The notes under the pieces were generated by a model. That model did not search any database and was not told where the DNA came from. It saw nothing but the letters and a program-made list of their open reading frames with translations. Positions 7,834 through 16,268 of a stretch of DNA of 52,191 bases are shown here, piece after piece. A program made the position numbers and the translations under genes. The first letter of the stretch is position 1; every line of letters starts with the position of its first letter. The stretch is from the NCBI RefSeq assembly GCF_030433895.1, contig NZ_JARUXE010000033.1, forward strand, positions 1 through 52,191. Direction: 5' to 3'. Source of the DNA: Arthrobacter sp. PsM3. Its GTDB lineage: Bacteria; Actinomycetota; Actinomycetes; Actinomycetales; Micrococcaceae.

Positions 7834-9236
7834 CAGTTTGCTCCGATCGTGCAGGTGTCGGCCTCTGATGTGTCCGCGGAAGCGGCGCATCGCGCCGCCG
7901 AGGAACGAGGCGGCGTGTCTAGGCCGCGGGCGGACGCATCCGAGGCACCGTCCTCCGACGCCATGTCCAGCGCCTGGTCCAGGTCCCAGAGGATATCCTC
8001 GATGTCTTCCAGCCCGATCGAGATCCGGATCAGGTCCTCGGGGATACCGGCGGACTCGAGCTGTTCGGGGCTGAGCTGCTGGTGGGTCGTGGAGCCGGGG
8101 TGGATCACGAGGGTCCGTGAGTCGCCGACATTAGCCAGGTGCGAGGCCAGCTGCAGGGACTCGATGAACTTCTGCCCGGCGGCGCGGCCTCCCTTCACAC
8201 CGAAGGAGAACACCGAGCCCGGCCCCAGCGGCAGGTACTTCTTTGCCCGTTCGAAGTGCGGGTGAGAGGGCAGCCCGGAGAAGTTCACGTACGCCACGCG
8301 CTCGTCCGCCTCGAGCCATTCCGCCACGGCCTGGGCGTTCTTGAGGTGTTCGTCCAGGCGCTGCGGCAGGGTCTCGACGCCCTGCAGCAGCTGGAAAGCG
8401 GACATCGGCGAGAGTGCAGGGCCGATGTCGCGCAGCTGCTCGCAGCGGAGCTTGGTCAGGAAACCGTATTCACCGAAGTTCCCCCACCAGGAGACGTTGC
8501 CGTAGGAGGCCACGGGGTCGGTCATGGTGGGGAACTTGCCGTTGCCCCAATTGAAGCGGCCGCTTTCGACAATGACGCCGCCGAGGGTGGTGCCGTGCCC
8601 GCCGAGGAACTTTGTGGCGGAGTGGATCACGATGTCGGCCCCGTGCTCGATCGGCCGCACGAGGTACGGGGTGCTCAAGGTGGCGTCGACGACGAGGGGG
8701 ATGCCGGCGTCGTGCGCTACCTTGGCCAGGCCCTCGAGGTCCTGGACTTCCGAGGACGGGTTGGCCACCACCTCGACGAAAATCGCTTTGGTGTTCTCCC
8801 GGACCGCCGCGGCGTAGTCAGCCGGGTCGGTGCCGGGAACGAAGGTGGTGTCCACCCCGAAGCGGCGCAGCGTGACGTCCAGCTGCGTGACGGTCCCGCC
8901 GTAAAGCTGGGAGGCCGCGACGATGTGGTCGCCTGACTGGGTGAGCGCAGCGAAGGTGATGAACTCCGCGGCCATGCCCGAGGAGGTGGCCACCGCGCCG
9001 ATGCCGCCCTCGAGGGAGGCAATACGTTCCTCGAACGCGGCGACCGTGGGGTTGCCGATCCGGGAGTAGATGTTGCCGTACTTCTGCAGTGCGAAGAGGT
9101 TGGCGGCGTCCTGGGTGTCCTTGAACACGAAGGACGTGGTCTGGTAGATCGGCACGGCGCGGGCGCCGTGCTCGGCGTCGGGGGTGCCGCCGGCGTGCAG
9201 GGCGCGGGTGCGGAATCCGAACTTGCGGTCAGCCAT
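7833..9236 (-). CDS. metY: O-acetylhomoserine aminocarboxypropyltransferase (sulfhydrylase)
   Basis: PLP enzyme that makes homocysteine from O-acetylhomoserine and sulfide (or methionine from methanethiol). The 467-residue protein begins FGFRTRALHAGGTPD and shows PIYQTTSFVFKD, NIYSRIGNPTV, the SSGMAAEF phosphate-binding stretch and VIHSATKFLGGHG with the PLP lysine. The last 40 or so residues are a Ser/Ala/Asp-rich tail with two Cys not usual for the family. It overlaps sfnG by one base (TAATG). As the sulfide-capturing step in a SAM-riboswitch operon with organosulfur import, it closes the route to methionine. Confidence 0.95.
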   Translation of the reverse strand: MADRKFGFRTRALHAGGTPDAEHGARAVPIYQTTSFVFKDTQDAANLFALQKYGNIYSRIGNPTVAAFEERIASLEGGIGAVATSSGMAAEFITFAALTQSGDHIVAASQLYGGTVTQLDVTLRRFGVDTTFVPGTDPADYAAAVRENTKAIFVEVVANPSSEVQDLEGLAKVAHDAGIPLVVDATLSTPYLVRPIEHGADIVIHSATKFLGGHGTTLGGVIVESGRFNWGNGKFPTMTDPVASYGNVSWWGNFGEYGFLTKLRCEQLRDIGPALSPMSAFQLLQGVETLPQRLDEHLKNAQAVAEWLEADERVAYVNFSGLPSHPHFERAKKYLPLGPGSVFSFGVKGGRAAGQKFIESLQLASHLANVGDSRTLVIHPGSTTHQQLSPEQLESAGIPEDLIRISIGLEDIEDILWDLDQALDMASEDGASDASARGLDTPPRSSAARCAASADTSEADTCTIGAN

Positions 9237-10456
9237 TACGCGTTCACCAGCCCGGTGGTTGAGCTGGCCGAAGCCGCCGGGGTGCCGGACAGGTCCAGTT
9301 CCGTGCCGCTCCTGCGCGCGAGGTCCGCTTCGAGTTCGCGGACGATCGGCAGGATGTCCGCACCGAACGCCGCGACTTCCTCCTGGAAGTGCAGGTAGCC
9401 GGTAAGGAACAGGTTCACCCCGATCTTCTTGTATGCCACGATCCTCTCGGCGATCTGCTCCGGCGTGCCGATCAGCTGGGTCTTGAAGCCGTCGTTGTAC
9501 TGGACCAGGTCCTCGAAGCTGGAGTCGGCCCACATGCCCTTGCCGTCCTTCGTGGACGGCCCGGCTTCCTGGACGGCTGCGCGGAAACCATCGACGGCGG
9601 GCTTGTGCGCCTTCGCCACGATCTCGCGGAGGGTGTCGCGGGCTTCCTTCTCGGAATCGCGGGCGATCACGAAGCCATTCAGGCCAAACCTCGGAGAGGA
9701 TAAAGCGGAGGGGAGCGAAGCCTCGGTGCCGCGGCCGGTTGCGTCGGCAGCGGCGACGACGCCGGCGATGTTCTCCTTGAAGCCTTCGAGGTCCTTGCCG
9801 TTGGAGAAGTACCAGTCCGCGACCCGGCCAGCGGTGGCCTGCGCCGCCGTGGAGTTGCCGCCGAAGAAGATCTCCGGGTGTGCCCGGCCCGGGACGTCCA
9901 CCGGGGCAGGGTTCAGGGTGAAGTTGTTGATGTTGTAGTACTTGCCGGACTGGCTGTAGTCCTGCCCGGTCCACAGCCCGCGGAGGACCTTGATGAATTC
10001 CTCGGTGCGGACGTAGCGCTCGTCGTGTTCGAGCCATTCGAGGCCGAAGTTGGTGAACTCGTCCTTGAGCCAGCCGGAGACGATGTTGACGGCGGCGCGG
10101 CCGTTGGAAATGTGGTCGGCGGTGATGATGAACTTCGCCAGCACGCCGGGGTGCCACATGCCCGGGTGCACGGCGGAGATCACTTTGAGCCGCTCAGTGG
10201 CGGCCAGCAGCGCCAGGCTGAAGGAGGTGGCCTCGTGCTGTTTGTCCGCGCCGTAGGATGCGGCGTAGCGGGTCTGGGTCAGGGCGTATTCGAATCCGGA
10301 GTTCTCCGCGATCCGGGCCAGTTTCTTGTTGTAGTCAAAGTCCCAGCCGGTGCGCTGTTCGATGGTGGAGACCACCAGGCCGCCGGAGACGTTGGGAACC
10401 CAGTAGGCGAACTTGAGCGGTTCGGAAAGACGGGCGACGTTGCTGATGTCAGTCAT
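9236..10456 (-). CDS. sfnG: FMNH2-dependent dimethylsulfone monooxygenase
   Basis: Two-component luciferase-like flavin monooxygenase that oxidises dimethylsulfone to methanesulfinate. The N-terminus LKFAYWVPNVSGGLVVSTIE is diagnostic of SfnG. Further family segments are FEYALTQTRYAASYG, AVHPGMWHPG, NIVSGWLKDEF, HDERYVRTEEF and IFFGGNSTAA. It needs reduced FMN from a separate reductase not seen here. The protein (406 residues) is longer than the usual 360-370, partly from an insertion around residues 250-262 and a Ser/Ala-rich C-terminus. It sits between acs and metY, joined to metY by a one-base overlap. Methanesulfinate would need further oxidation by enzymes outside the window to release sulfite. 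Confidence 0.93.
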   Translation of the reverse strand: MTDISNVARLSEPLKFAYWVPNVSGGLVVSTIEQRTGWDFDYNKKLARIAENSGFEYALTQTRYAASYGADKQHEATSFSLALLAATERLKVISAVHPGMWHPGVLAKFIITADHISNGRAAVNIVSGWLKDEFTNFGLEWLEHDERYVRTEEFIKVLRGLWTGQDYSQSGKYYNINNFTLNPAPVDVPGRAHPEIFFGGNSTAAQATAGRVADWYFSNGKDLEGFKENIAGVVAAADATGRGTEASLPSALSSPRFGLNGFVIARDSEKEARDTLREIVAKAHKPAVDGFRAAVQEAGPSTKDGKGMWADSSFEDLVQYNDGFKTQLIGTPEQIAERIVAYKKIGVNLFLTGYLHFQEEVAAFGADILPIVRELEADLARRSGTELDLSGTPAASASSTTGLVNA

Positions 10457-10465
10457 GGGAGTTCC

Positions 10466-12442
10466 TTACTTCTGGGTATTTCGGTTGTCACTGCGTTCCC
10501 GCAGGACGGACTGGATGCCGGCGATGGACGGCTCGTTCTGGAGCGAGCTCGTGTCGCCGAGGGTGGTTCCTTCGAACAGCTGGGTCAGCAGCCGGCGCAT
10601 GATCTTGCCGCTGCGGGTCTTCGGCACATCAGGAACGACGACGACGTCGCGCGGCTTGGCGATCGGCCCGATCTCGCGCGCGACGTGTGCCTTCAATTCG
10701 GACGCGATGTCCTCAGCGGCCGCCGACGCCTTCAGCACGACGAACGCGACAACGGCGTGGCCGGTCTTGGGGTCTGCGACCGGGCAGACGCCGGCTTCCA
10801 CGACGTCCGGGTGCGAGACGAGGGCCGACTCGATCTCGATCGTGGAGAGCAGGTGTCCGGAGACATTCAGGGTGTCATCCACGCGCCCGAGAATCCAGAC
10901 GTCGCCGTCGGCGTCGTACTTGGCGCCGTCACCGGCGAGGAACCAGCCCTGGCGGGCGTACTTGCGCCAGTACGAATCGAAGTAGCGCTGCGGGTTGCCC
11001 CACACGGTCCGGGCGATGGCCGGGCCGGGGGCGTCGACCACGATGAAGCCCTGGACACCGGGCGGCACGGTATTGCCGGCGTCGTCCACGATCCGGGTGC
11101 TGACCCCGGGCAGCGGCCGGGCCGCGCAGCCGGGCTTGAACTCCGTGTCGGTGGGGGCGGGGGAGAGGATGGTGGCGCCGGTTTCGGACTGCCACCAGGT
11201 GTCCACCACGGGGGCCGTGCCGGCGCCGACGTTCTCGCGGAGCCAGCGCCAGGCCTCGGGGTTGACGGCCTCGCCGACGGTGCCCAGCAGCCGGATGGAG
11301 GAGAGGTCGTAGCTTGCCGGGACGCCGTCCGGGAACCAGCCCATCAGCGAGCGGACCAGGGTGGGTGCCGTGTAGTACTGGGTGACGCCGTAGCGTTCGA
11401 TGATTTCGAAGTGGCGCCCCGGGTGCGGGGTGTTGGGGGTGCCCTCGAAGATCACCTGGGTGGCTCCGTTGGAGAGCGGGCCGTACAGCTCGTAGGTGTG
11501 GGCGGTGACCCAGGCGAGGTCGGCCGTGCACCAGTGCACATCCTGATCCCGGAGGGCCGGTTCCGGGTTGCTGAAGAGGTGCTCGAAGCTCCAGGACGCC
11601 TGCGTGAGGTAGCCGCCTGAGGTGTGGACCAGGCCCTTGGGCTTCCCGGTGGTGCCGGAGGTGTACATGATAAACAACGGGGTTTCGGCGTCGAAGGCTT
11701 CCGGCGTGTGCTGCGCGGAGGCCTGCCCGACAGTGTCATGCCACCAGACGTCGCGGCCCTCGGTCATCGGGACGGTGTCCAGCAGTTCCGGTGCGGTGGT
11801 GCGGTTGACCACCAGGACATGCTCAATCGCGTTGTCCCCGGCGACGGCGGCGTCCGCGTTGTCCTTGACCGGCACGGCGACGCCGCGGCGGAACTGGCCG
11901 TCGGTGGTGACGAGCAGTTTGGCGCGGGTGTCCTCCACCCGGAACTTGAGTGCCTCGGCGGAGAAACCGCCGAACACGAGCGAGTGGATCGCGCCGATCC
12001 GGGCCACGGCCAGGGTGATGATCACGGTTTCCGGGATGACCGGGAGGTAGATGACCACCCGGTCGCCCTGAGTGATGCCGAGGCCCAGCAGTGCGTTGGC
12101 GGCCTGGGAGACCTCGCGCTGCAGGTCCTCGTAGGTGAGGGTGCGGCGGTCGCCCGGTTCGCCCTCGAAGTGCAGGGCCACCCTGTCCCCGCGGCCCGCC
12201 GCCACATGGCGGTCCACGCAGTTGTAGGCGACGTTGAGCCTGCCGCCCTCGAACCAGGTGATGTCCGGGCCGAGCCCGGCGTCGGCGTCGGCCGGGACGC
12301 GGCGGTGGGTGGTGTGCCACGGTTTGTCCTGCCCGGGCACGTCCTCCCAGTCGAGCCGGAGCGCCGCTTCCTCCCAGAAGGAGAGGCGCTCCTCTTCGGT
12401 GGCCGGGGGATTGGCCGGGGCTGTCTGTGTTGTTATGCCCAT
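10466..12442 (-). CDS. acsA: Acetyl-CoA synthetase (AMP-forming)
   Basis: Activates acetate to acetyl-CoA through acetyl-AMP. The 658-residue length and motifs are standard: RVVIYLPVIPE, the P-loop YTSGTTGKPKGLVH, WCTADLAWVTAHTYELYGPL, DTWWQSETGA, WFLAGDGAKYDADGDVWILG, GRVDDTLNVSGH, and PKTRSGKIMRR with the catalytic lysine that is also the acetylation site. The ATG lies 10 bases inside the end of ssuC, so it belongs to the sulfur operon. Placement is unusual. A plausible reason is acetyl-CoA supply for O-acetylhomoserine, the MetY substrate (inference). A related short-chain acyl substrate cannot be excluded. Confidence 0.93.
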   Translation of the reverse strand: MGITTQTAPANPPATEEERLSFWEEAALRLDWEDVPGQDKPWHTTHRRVPADADAGLGPDITWFEGGRLNVAYNCVDRHVAAGRGDRVALHFEGEPGDRRTLTYEDLQREVSQAANALLGLGITQGDRVVIYLPVIPETVIITLAVARIGAIHSLVFGGFSAEALKFRVEDTRAKLLVTTDGQFRRGVAVPVKDNADAAVAGDNAIEHVLVVNRTTAPELLDTVPMTEGRDVWWHDTVGQASAQHTPEAFDAETPLFIMYTSGTTGKPKGLVHTSGGYLTQASWSFEHLFSNPEPALRDQDVHWCTADLAWVTAHTYELYGPLSNGATQVIFEGTPNTPHPGRHFEIIERYGVTQYYTAPTLVRSLMGWFPDGVPASYDLSSIRLLGTVGEAVNPEAWRWLRENVGAGTAPVVDTWWQSETGATILSPAPTDTEFKPGCAARPLPGVSTRIVDDAGNTVPPGVQGFIVVDAPGPAIARTVWGNPQRYFDSYWRKYARQGWFLAGDGAKYDADGDVWILGRVDDTLNVSGHLLSTIEIESALVSHPDVVEAGVCPVADPKTGHAVVAFVVLKASAAAEDIASELKAHVAREIGPIAKPRDVVVVPDVPKTRSGKIMRRLLTQLFEGTTLGDTSSLQNEPSIAGIQSVLRERSDNRNTQK

Positions 12443-13344
12443 CGTTTCACCGCCCATTTCTCTGCGAGGCCCAGCAGGGCGTCTGTGATTTTTCCGATGA
12501 CCGCGAGCAGCACGATCGCCAGCAGGAGCCGGTCCGTGCGGCCGTTGTTCTGCGAGTCCGTGAGCAGGAAGCCGAGCCCCATCGAGGAAGCGATGAGTTC
12601 CGCGGCCACGAGGAAGAGCCAGGCCTGGGCCAGCGCCAGACGGAGCCCGGAGAAGACCGCCGGCACCACCGCCGGGAGCTGCACTGTGGTCAGCAGTTTC
12701 ACGCCCTTGAGCCCAAACGCGCGCGCCGCCTCCACCAGGTTCCGGTCCACATGGCGCAGCGCCAGGGAGACGGTGGTGAACACGGGGAAGAAGGCGCCGA
12801 TCAGGATCAGGGTGATCTTGGAATCCTCGCCGATCTTCATCCAGAGAATGAGCAGCGGCACCCAGGCCAGCGACGGGACGGCGCGGAGGGCGCCGATGGT
12901 CGGCGCGAGCAGGGCGTCCGCGAATTTGGACAGGCCCACCAGGGACCCGAACACCAGGCCCAGGGCGGCGCCGGCGGCGAAGCCGATCAGCACACGCTGG
13001 GTGGAGATCGCGACGTGCTGGCCAAGCTGGCCGCGCTGGAGCAGGTCGACGGCTGCGTCCAGCACCATGGCCGGCGGCGGAAGCTGGACAACGCTGAACA
13101 CCCCGGCTGCCGTGGACAGCTGCCAGGCGGCAAGAACCGCAGCGGGAATGATCAATCCAAGGAGCAGACGCGCCCAGCCGTTGGCCAGGATCCCGGCGGG
13201 GGACCATCCGTTCGCCGGGGGGCCGCCCGCACCCGTGAGGGTCGGGCCCGGCTGGGCGGCGTCTGCTGGAGTTGCGGGGACGGCTGCAGCGCGCCCGTCC
13301 GCAACATTAGTGCCGGTGACGGCGGGATTGCTGAGCTGTGTCAT
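12433..13344 (-). CDS. ssuC: Sulfonate ABC transporter permease
   Basis: Inner-membrane subunit of a sulfonate/taurine-type ABC importer, 303 residues. After a Pro/Ala-rich cytoplasmic N-terminus of about 55 residues come about six membrane segments (first LLLGLIIPAAVLAAWQL). The EAA cytoplasmic loop that docks on the ATPase reads EAARAFGLKGVKLL. The family piece RAVPSLAWVPLLILWMKIGE is present. The start overlaps the stop of ssuA by one base (TGATG) and the end overlaps acs by 10 bases. Substrate specificity within the sulfonate/taurine family cannot be read from the sequence. Confidence 0.92.
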   Translation of the reverse strand: MTQLSNPAVTGTNVADGRAAAVPATPADAAQPGPTLTGAGGPPANGWSPAGILANGWARLLLGLIIPAAVLAAWQLSTAAGVFSVVQLPPPAMVLDAAVDLLQRGQLGQHVAISTQRVLIGFAAGAALGLVFGSLVGLSKFADALLAPTIGALRAVPSLAWVPLLILWMKIGEDSKITLILIGAFFPVFTTVSLALRHVDRNLVEAARAFGLKGVKLLTTVQLPAVVPAVFSGLRLALAQAWLFLVAAELIASSMGLGFLLTDSQNNGRTDRLLLAIVLLAVIGKITDALLGLAEKWAVKRWA

Positions 13345-14387
13345 CAGGAATCCTTGATGGCGGACGCGTCCGCCTTCTTCACCAGCGAGTCATCAAGAAT
13401 GGAGGCGACGGCGTCGTCGATCTGCTTCTGGCTGGCAACGTCGCCGGTCTCCACGAACGTGGGGCCGATCTTCGCCAGAACCTTGCGCTGGGCCTCGCCC
13501 GGCGCCGGATCCACGTTCAGGTTGCTGCGCTCCAGCACTACGGTCTTCGCGACGGCGAGGTCCAGGCCGGCGGCGTCGGCGAGAATCTGTGCCGTCTCGT
13601 CCGGGTTCGCCGCGGCCCAGGCGCGGGCCTTCTCATAGGCGTTGACGACTGCCTGCGCCTGCTTCGGCTTGTTCTTCAGGAAGGATTCCGTGGCGTTCAG
13701 GAAGCCGTAGGTGTTGAAGGAAAGGTTCCGGTAGAAGAGCTTGGCGCCCTTCTGTTCTGCGCCCGCCATGATCGGGTCCAGCCCGGACCACGCATCCACC
13801 GAACCGTTTTCCAGTGCGGCCCGGCCGTCCGCGTGCTGCAGGTTCTGCACCGTGACGTCCTTGGCGGAGATCCCGGCTTCGGAGAGGGACTGCAACAGGA
13901 AGAAGTAGGGGTCGGTGCCTTTGGTTGCGGCCACGGACCTTCCCTTGAGGTCGGCCACGGTGGTGATGCCCGAGGAGGCTTTGGCGACGAGGGCGGCCCA
14001 CTCCGGCTGTGAGTAGATGTCGATCGTTTTGATCGGCGAGCCGTTGGCGCGGGCGAGCAGCGCGGCTGATCCGGCCGTGGAGCCGACGTCGACCGCGCCG
14101 GAGCGCAGCGCCTCGTTGGCCTTGTTGGAGCCGGCGGACTGCACCCAGTTCACGGTGACGCCCTGGTCCTTGAGCGAGGCCTCGAGCCAGCCCTTCTTCT
14201 TGATGACCAGGCTCAGCGGGTTGTAGGTGGCGAAGTCGATGTTCAGCGTGCCGCTCTCGACGACGGTGTTCGCTGCGGGGGACCCGCCGGAACCTTCTCC
14301 TGCGACGCAGCCCGTGAGGACCAGGGCGGCGGAGACGGCGGCGGCGCCGATAACGGACCGGCGGGTGGCTTTGCGGGCGAATGACAT
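13344..14387 (-). CDS. ssuA: Sulfonate ABC transporter substrate-binding lipoprotein
   Basis: A 347-residue lipoprotein: MSFARKATRR basic start, hydrophobic stretch and lipobox LTGC at about residue 27, then a periplasmic-binding-protein fold of the SsuA/TauA type. Characteristic pieces are LNIDFATYNPLSLVIKKKGW, VQSAGSNKANEALRSGAVDVG, SVAATKGTDPYFFLLQSL and ENGSVDAWSGLDPI. It would present sulfonates to SsuC-SsuB at the outer face of the membrane. A gap of 121 bases separates it from ssuB with AGAGGATCC before the ATG; no clear promoter is seen in that gap. Confidence 0.92.
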   Translation of the reverse strand: MSFARKATRRSVIGAAAVSAALVLTGCVAGEGSGGSPAANTVVESGTLNIDFATYNPLSLVIKKKGWLEASLKDQGVTVNWVQSAGSNKANEALRSGAVDVGSTAGSAALLARANGSPIKTIDIYSQPEWAALVAKASSGITTVADLKGRSVAATKGTDPYFFLLQSLSEAGISAKDVTVQNLQHADGRAALENGSVDAWSGLDPIMAGAEQKGAKLFYRNLSFNTYGFLNATESFLKNKPKQAQAVVNAYEKARAWAAANPDETAQILADAAGLDLAVAKTVVLERSNLNVDPAPGEAQRKVLAKIGPTFVETGDVASQKQIDDAVASILDDSLVKKADASAIKDS

Positions 14388-14508
14388 GAGGATCCTCTGG
14401 GACTTCGGGAGAAAGGCGAACGGGCGTGGAAAGGGTGAATCAGGCCGGCGCGCGCAACAGCGGCTACGCGTTCACGGCCGGGAAAATCCGGGGGAAACCG
14501 GGTGGCGG

Positions 14509-15360
14509 CTAGTGGCCGTCGACGCCGAGGGTCTCCAGGAGCGAGGCCCGCATTCGGGCGAGTTCCACGGACCCGCGGTCCCGGGGGCGGCCGCCGGGCA
14601 CGTCGACGGTGCGGACGATCGTCGCGCCGGGCGCTGGTTCGTCACCGGCGTTGGGTTCCTTGCCGAGAATGATGATGCGGTCGGCAAGCTGAAGGGCCTC
14701 GTCGACGTCGTGCGTCACCAGCAGCACCGTGGTGGGCTCGGCGCGGTGGATGTCCAGCAGCAGGTCCTGCATCTTGATGCGGGTCAGCGCGTCGAGCGCG
14801 CCGAACGGCTCATCCAGGAGCAGGACGCCGGGGTTGCGGGCGAGGGCCCGGGCCAGCGAGGCCCGCTGGGCCATGCCTCCGGAAATTTCTCGGGGGCGGT
14901 GCTTGGCGAAGTTCGTGAGGCCCACAAGGTCAAGCAGCCGGGCCACCTTCGCTTTGCCGTCCCTGGCGCTGATGCCGGTGGGCAGGCCGATCGCAATGTT
15001 GGCCTGCAGGGTGTGCCACGGCAGGAGGCGCGGTTCCTGGAAGGCGAAGGCACAGCGGGAGTCAATCCCCTGGACCGGCATACCGTCGATGTCGACGCTG
15101 CCCCCGGTGGGGGAGTCGAGTCCGGCGGTGGCGCGGAGCAGCGTGGACTTGCCGCAGCCGGAGGTGCCGAGGATGGCCAGGACCTCCCCTGCGCGGATCT
15201 CGAAGTCAACGTCGCGCAGGACGGTGTGGGCCGCTGGGCCGGTGCCGAAGGTGCGACGTAGGGAGCGGAAGGCAACCGGCAGCGCCGGAGTGCGGGTGGT
15301 GGCTCCGGCGTTGGCGTCCAGGGACGTCTTAGGCGCGGAGGAGGACAGGACAGCAGTCAT
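14509..15360 (-). CDS. ssuB: Sulfonate ABC transporter ATP-binding protein
   Basis: ATPase subunit, 283 residues, first gene of the operon. Walker A is ILGTSGCGKSTLL, the Q-loop is FAFQEPRLLPW, the signature is ISGGMAQRASLARAL, Walker B is VLLLDEPFGALD and the switch His is in VLLVTHDVDEAL. The ATG at 15360 is chosen because GGAG lies six bases before it; earlier in-frame ATGs fall within the riboswitch. Expression is therefore expected to be controlled directly by the SAM riboswitch whose closing stem abuts this ribosome site. Confidence 0.94.
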   Translation of the reverse strand: MTAVLSSSAPKTSLDANAGATTRTPALPVAFRSLRRTFGTGPAAHTVLRDVDFEIRAGEVLAILGTSGCGKSTLLRATAGLDSPTGGSVDIDGMPVQGIDSRCAFAFQEPRLLPWHTLQANIAIGLPTGISARDGKAKVARLLDLVGLTNFAKHRPREISGGMAQRASLARALARNPGVLLLDEPFGALDALTRIKMQDLLLDIHRAEPTTVLLVTHDVDEALQLADRIIILGKEPNAGDEPAPGATIVRTVDVPGGRPRDRGSVELARMRASLLETLGVDGH

Positions 15361-15366
15361 AGGGCA

Positions 15367-15538
15367 CTCCATCGGTCCTGGCAGTAGCACCCTACGGAAT
15401 GAGCCTTTGAACCGGGTGGTCAGTCCGGTGGTTCCCTTGGCTCAATACCTTGCTATCGCCGGCATCCAGGGGCGGACGACGGCGACCAGGGTTGCTGCGG
15501 CTTCATCGATCCAGGTCTCTCGGCCGCTCGGGATGGTC
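15367..15538 (-). promoter_or_regulatory. SAM-I riboswitch controlling the sulfonate operon, with enlarged internal arm
   Basis: On the minus strand: P1 CCATC, GAGCGGCCGAGAGACCTGG, GATGAAGCCGCAGCAACC, then an insert of roughly 90 bases where short S-boxes have a small P3/P4 region, then AGGGTGCTACTGCCAGGACC and the P1 partner GATGG. The GGAG ribosome site of ssuB begins within the last P1 bases, so repression by SAM is probably translational (inference). The core matches the 3276-3378 copy closely. Confidence 0.92.
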
Positions 15539-15755
15539 GCTTCCCACTAAATCCGAATCGGTGCTTTTTCCCAAATTCAGGGGATTTGCTGCGTAATATT
15601 CGGCCCGGAGCCGTCGGCGGACCGGGCGCCGGTCAATTGTTCGAAATCGGGAGCCGGGTAGCCGCGGTCCGCGGGCGGCCGCAGCCGGTCCGCGGGCCGC
15701 AGCGGGTGCGCGTGGCCGTCGTCTCCAAACCGGCCCGGACGGTTAGGCTGTGCAC
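15539..15755. promoter_or_regulatory. Divergent promoter region
   Basis: A/T-richer bases 15541-15600 are the likely promoter zone for the leftward riboswitch transcript. On the right, TAGGCT at 15744-15749 lies six bases before the ATG of the next gene, the spacing expected for a leaderless transcript. No other feature was seen. Confidence 0.5.
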
Positions 15756-16181
15756 ATGGCCCACGTCAACGATCCGGCAGTCCTCGAACGGCTCATGCGC
15801 ACCAAGGGGCGGTGGGCCATTGTCGGCTTGTCTACGAACCAATGGCGTGCCGCCTACGACACGTCACTGTTCATCCGGGACCGTCTCGGGATGGAGATCA
15901 TCCCGGTGAATCTGCCCGGCGACCCCGTTCACGGTGAGACTGGCTACGCCACGTTGGACGCCATCCCGGCCGGGAAGCAGCCGATCGACGTCGTCGACTG
16001 CTTTGTGAACTCCCAGAAGGTGGGGGCCGTGGTGGACCAGGCAATCGCGGTTGGCGCGAAGGCCGTCTGGATGCAGTTGGGCGTGATCGATGAGGCCGCG
16101 GCTGCCCGGGCGAAAGCGGCCGGCCTCGACGTCATCATGAACGCCTGCCCGGCGCAGGACGCCAGGCGCTTCGGCCTCTGA
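15756..16181 (+). CDS. CoA-binding domain protein (second paralogue)
   Basis: A 141-residue CoA_binding_2 (YccU-like) protein. Signatures are WAIVGLSTNQWRAAYDTSLF, IIPVNLPGDPVHGETGYATL, DVVDCFVNSQKVG, AVWMQLGVID and a closing Cys in VIMNACPAQD. It is a paralogue of the 7339-7833 protein but shorter at both ends. The ATG at 15756 is preferred over a GTG six bases earlier because the -10 box TAGGCT ends six bases before this ATG, suggesting leaderless translation. It is transcribed away from the riboswitch operon. Role unknown. Confidence 0.87.
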   Translation: MAHVNDPAVLERLMRTKGRWAIVGLSTNQWRAAYDTSLFIRDRLGMEIIPVNLPGDPVHGETGYATLDAIPAGKQPIDVVDCFVNSQKVGAVVDQAIAVGAKAVWMQLGVIDEAAAARAKAAGLDVIMNACPAQDARRFGL

Positions 16182-16268
16182 CCGCGGGTGGGGGGTCAGC
16201 GGCAGGAGGCGGACATCTTGCCCTGCTAGTCTTTTGCCGACAAACCTCCTTCGAGCCCAGGATCACCC

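Noticed and set aside
9878..13357. Very long open frames on the plus strand opposite sfnG, acs and ssuC (for example 9878-11620 and 11624-13357).
   Set aside because: They mirror genuine minus-strand genes with strong family motifs; third-position GC in those genes suppresses stops on the other strand. Their text has no recognisable domain.
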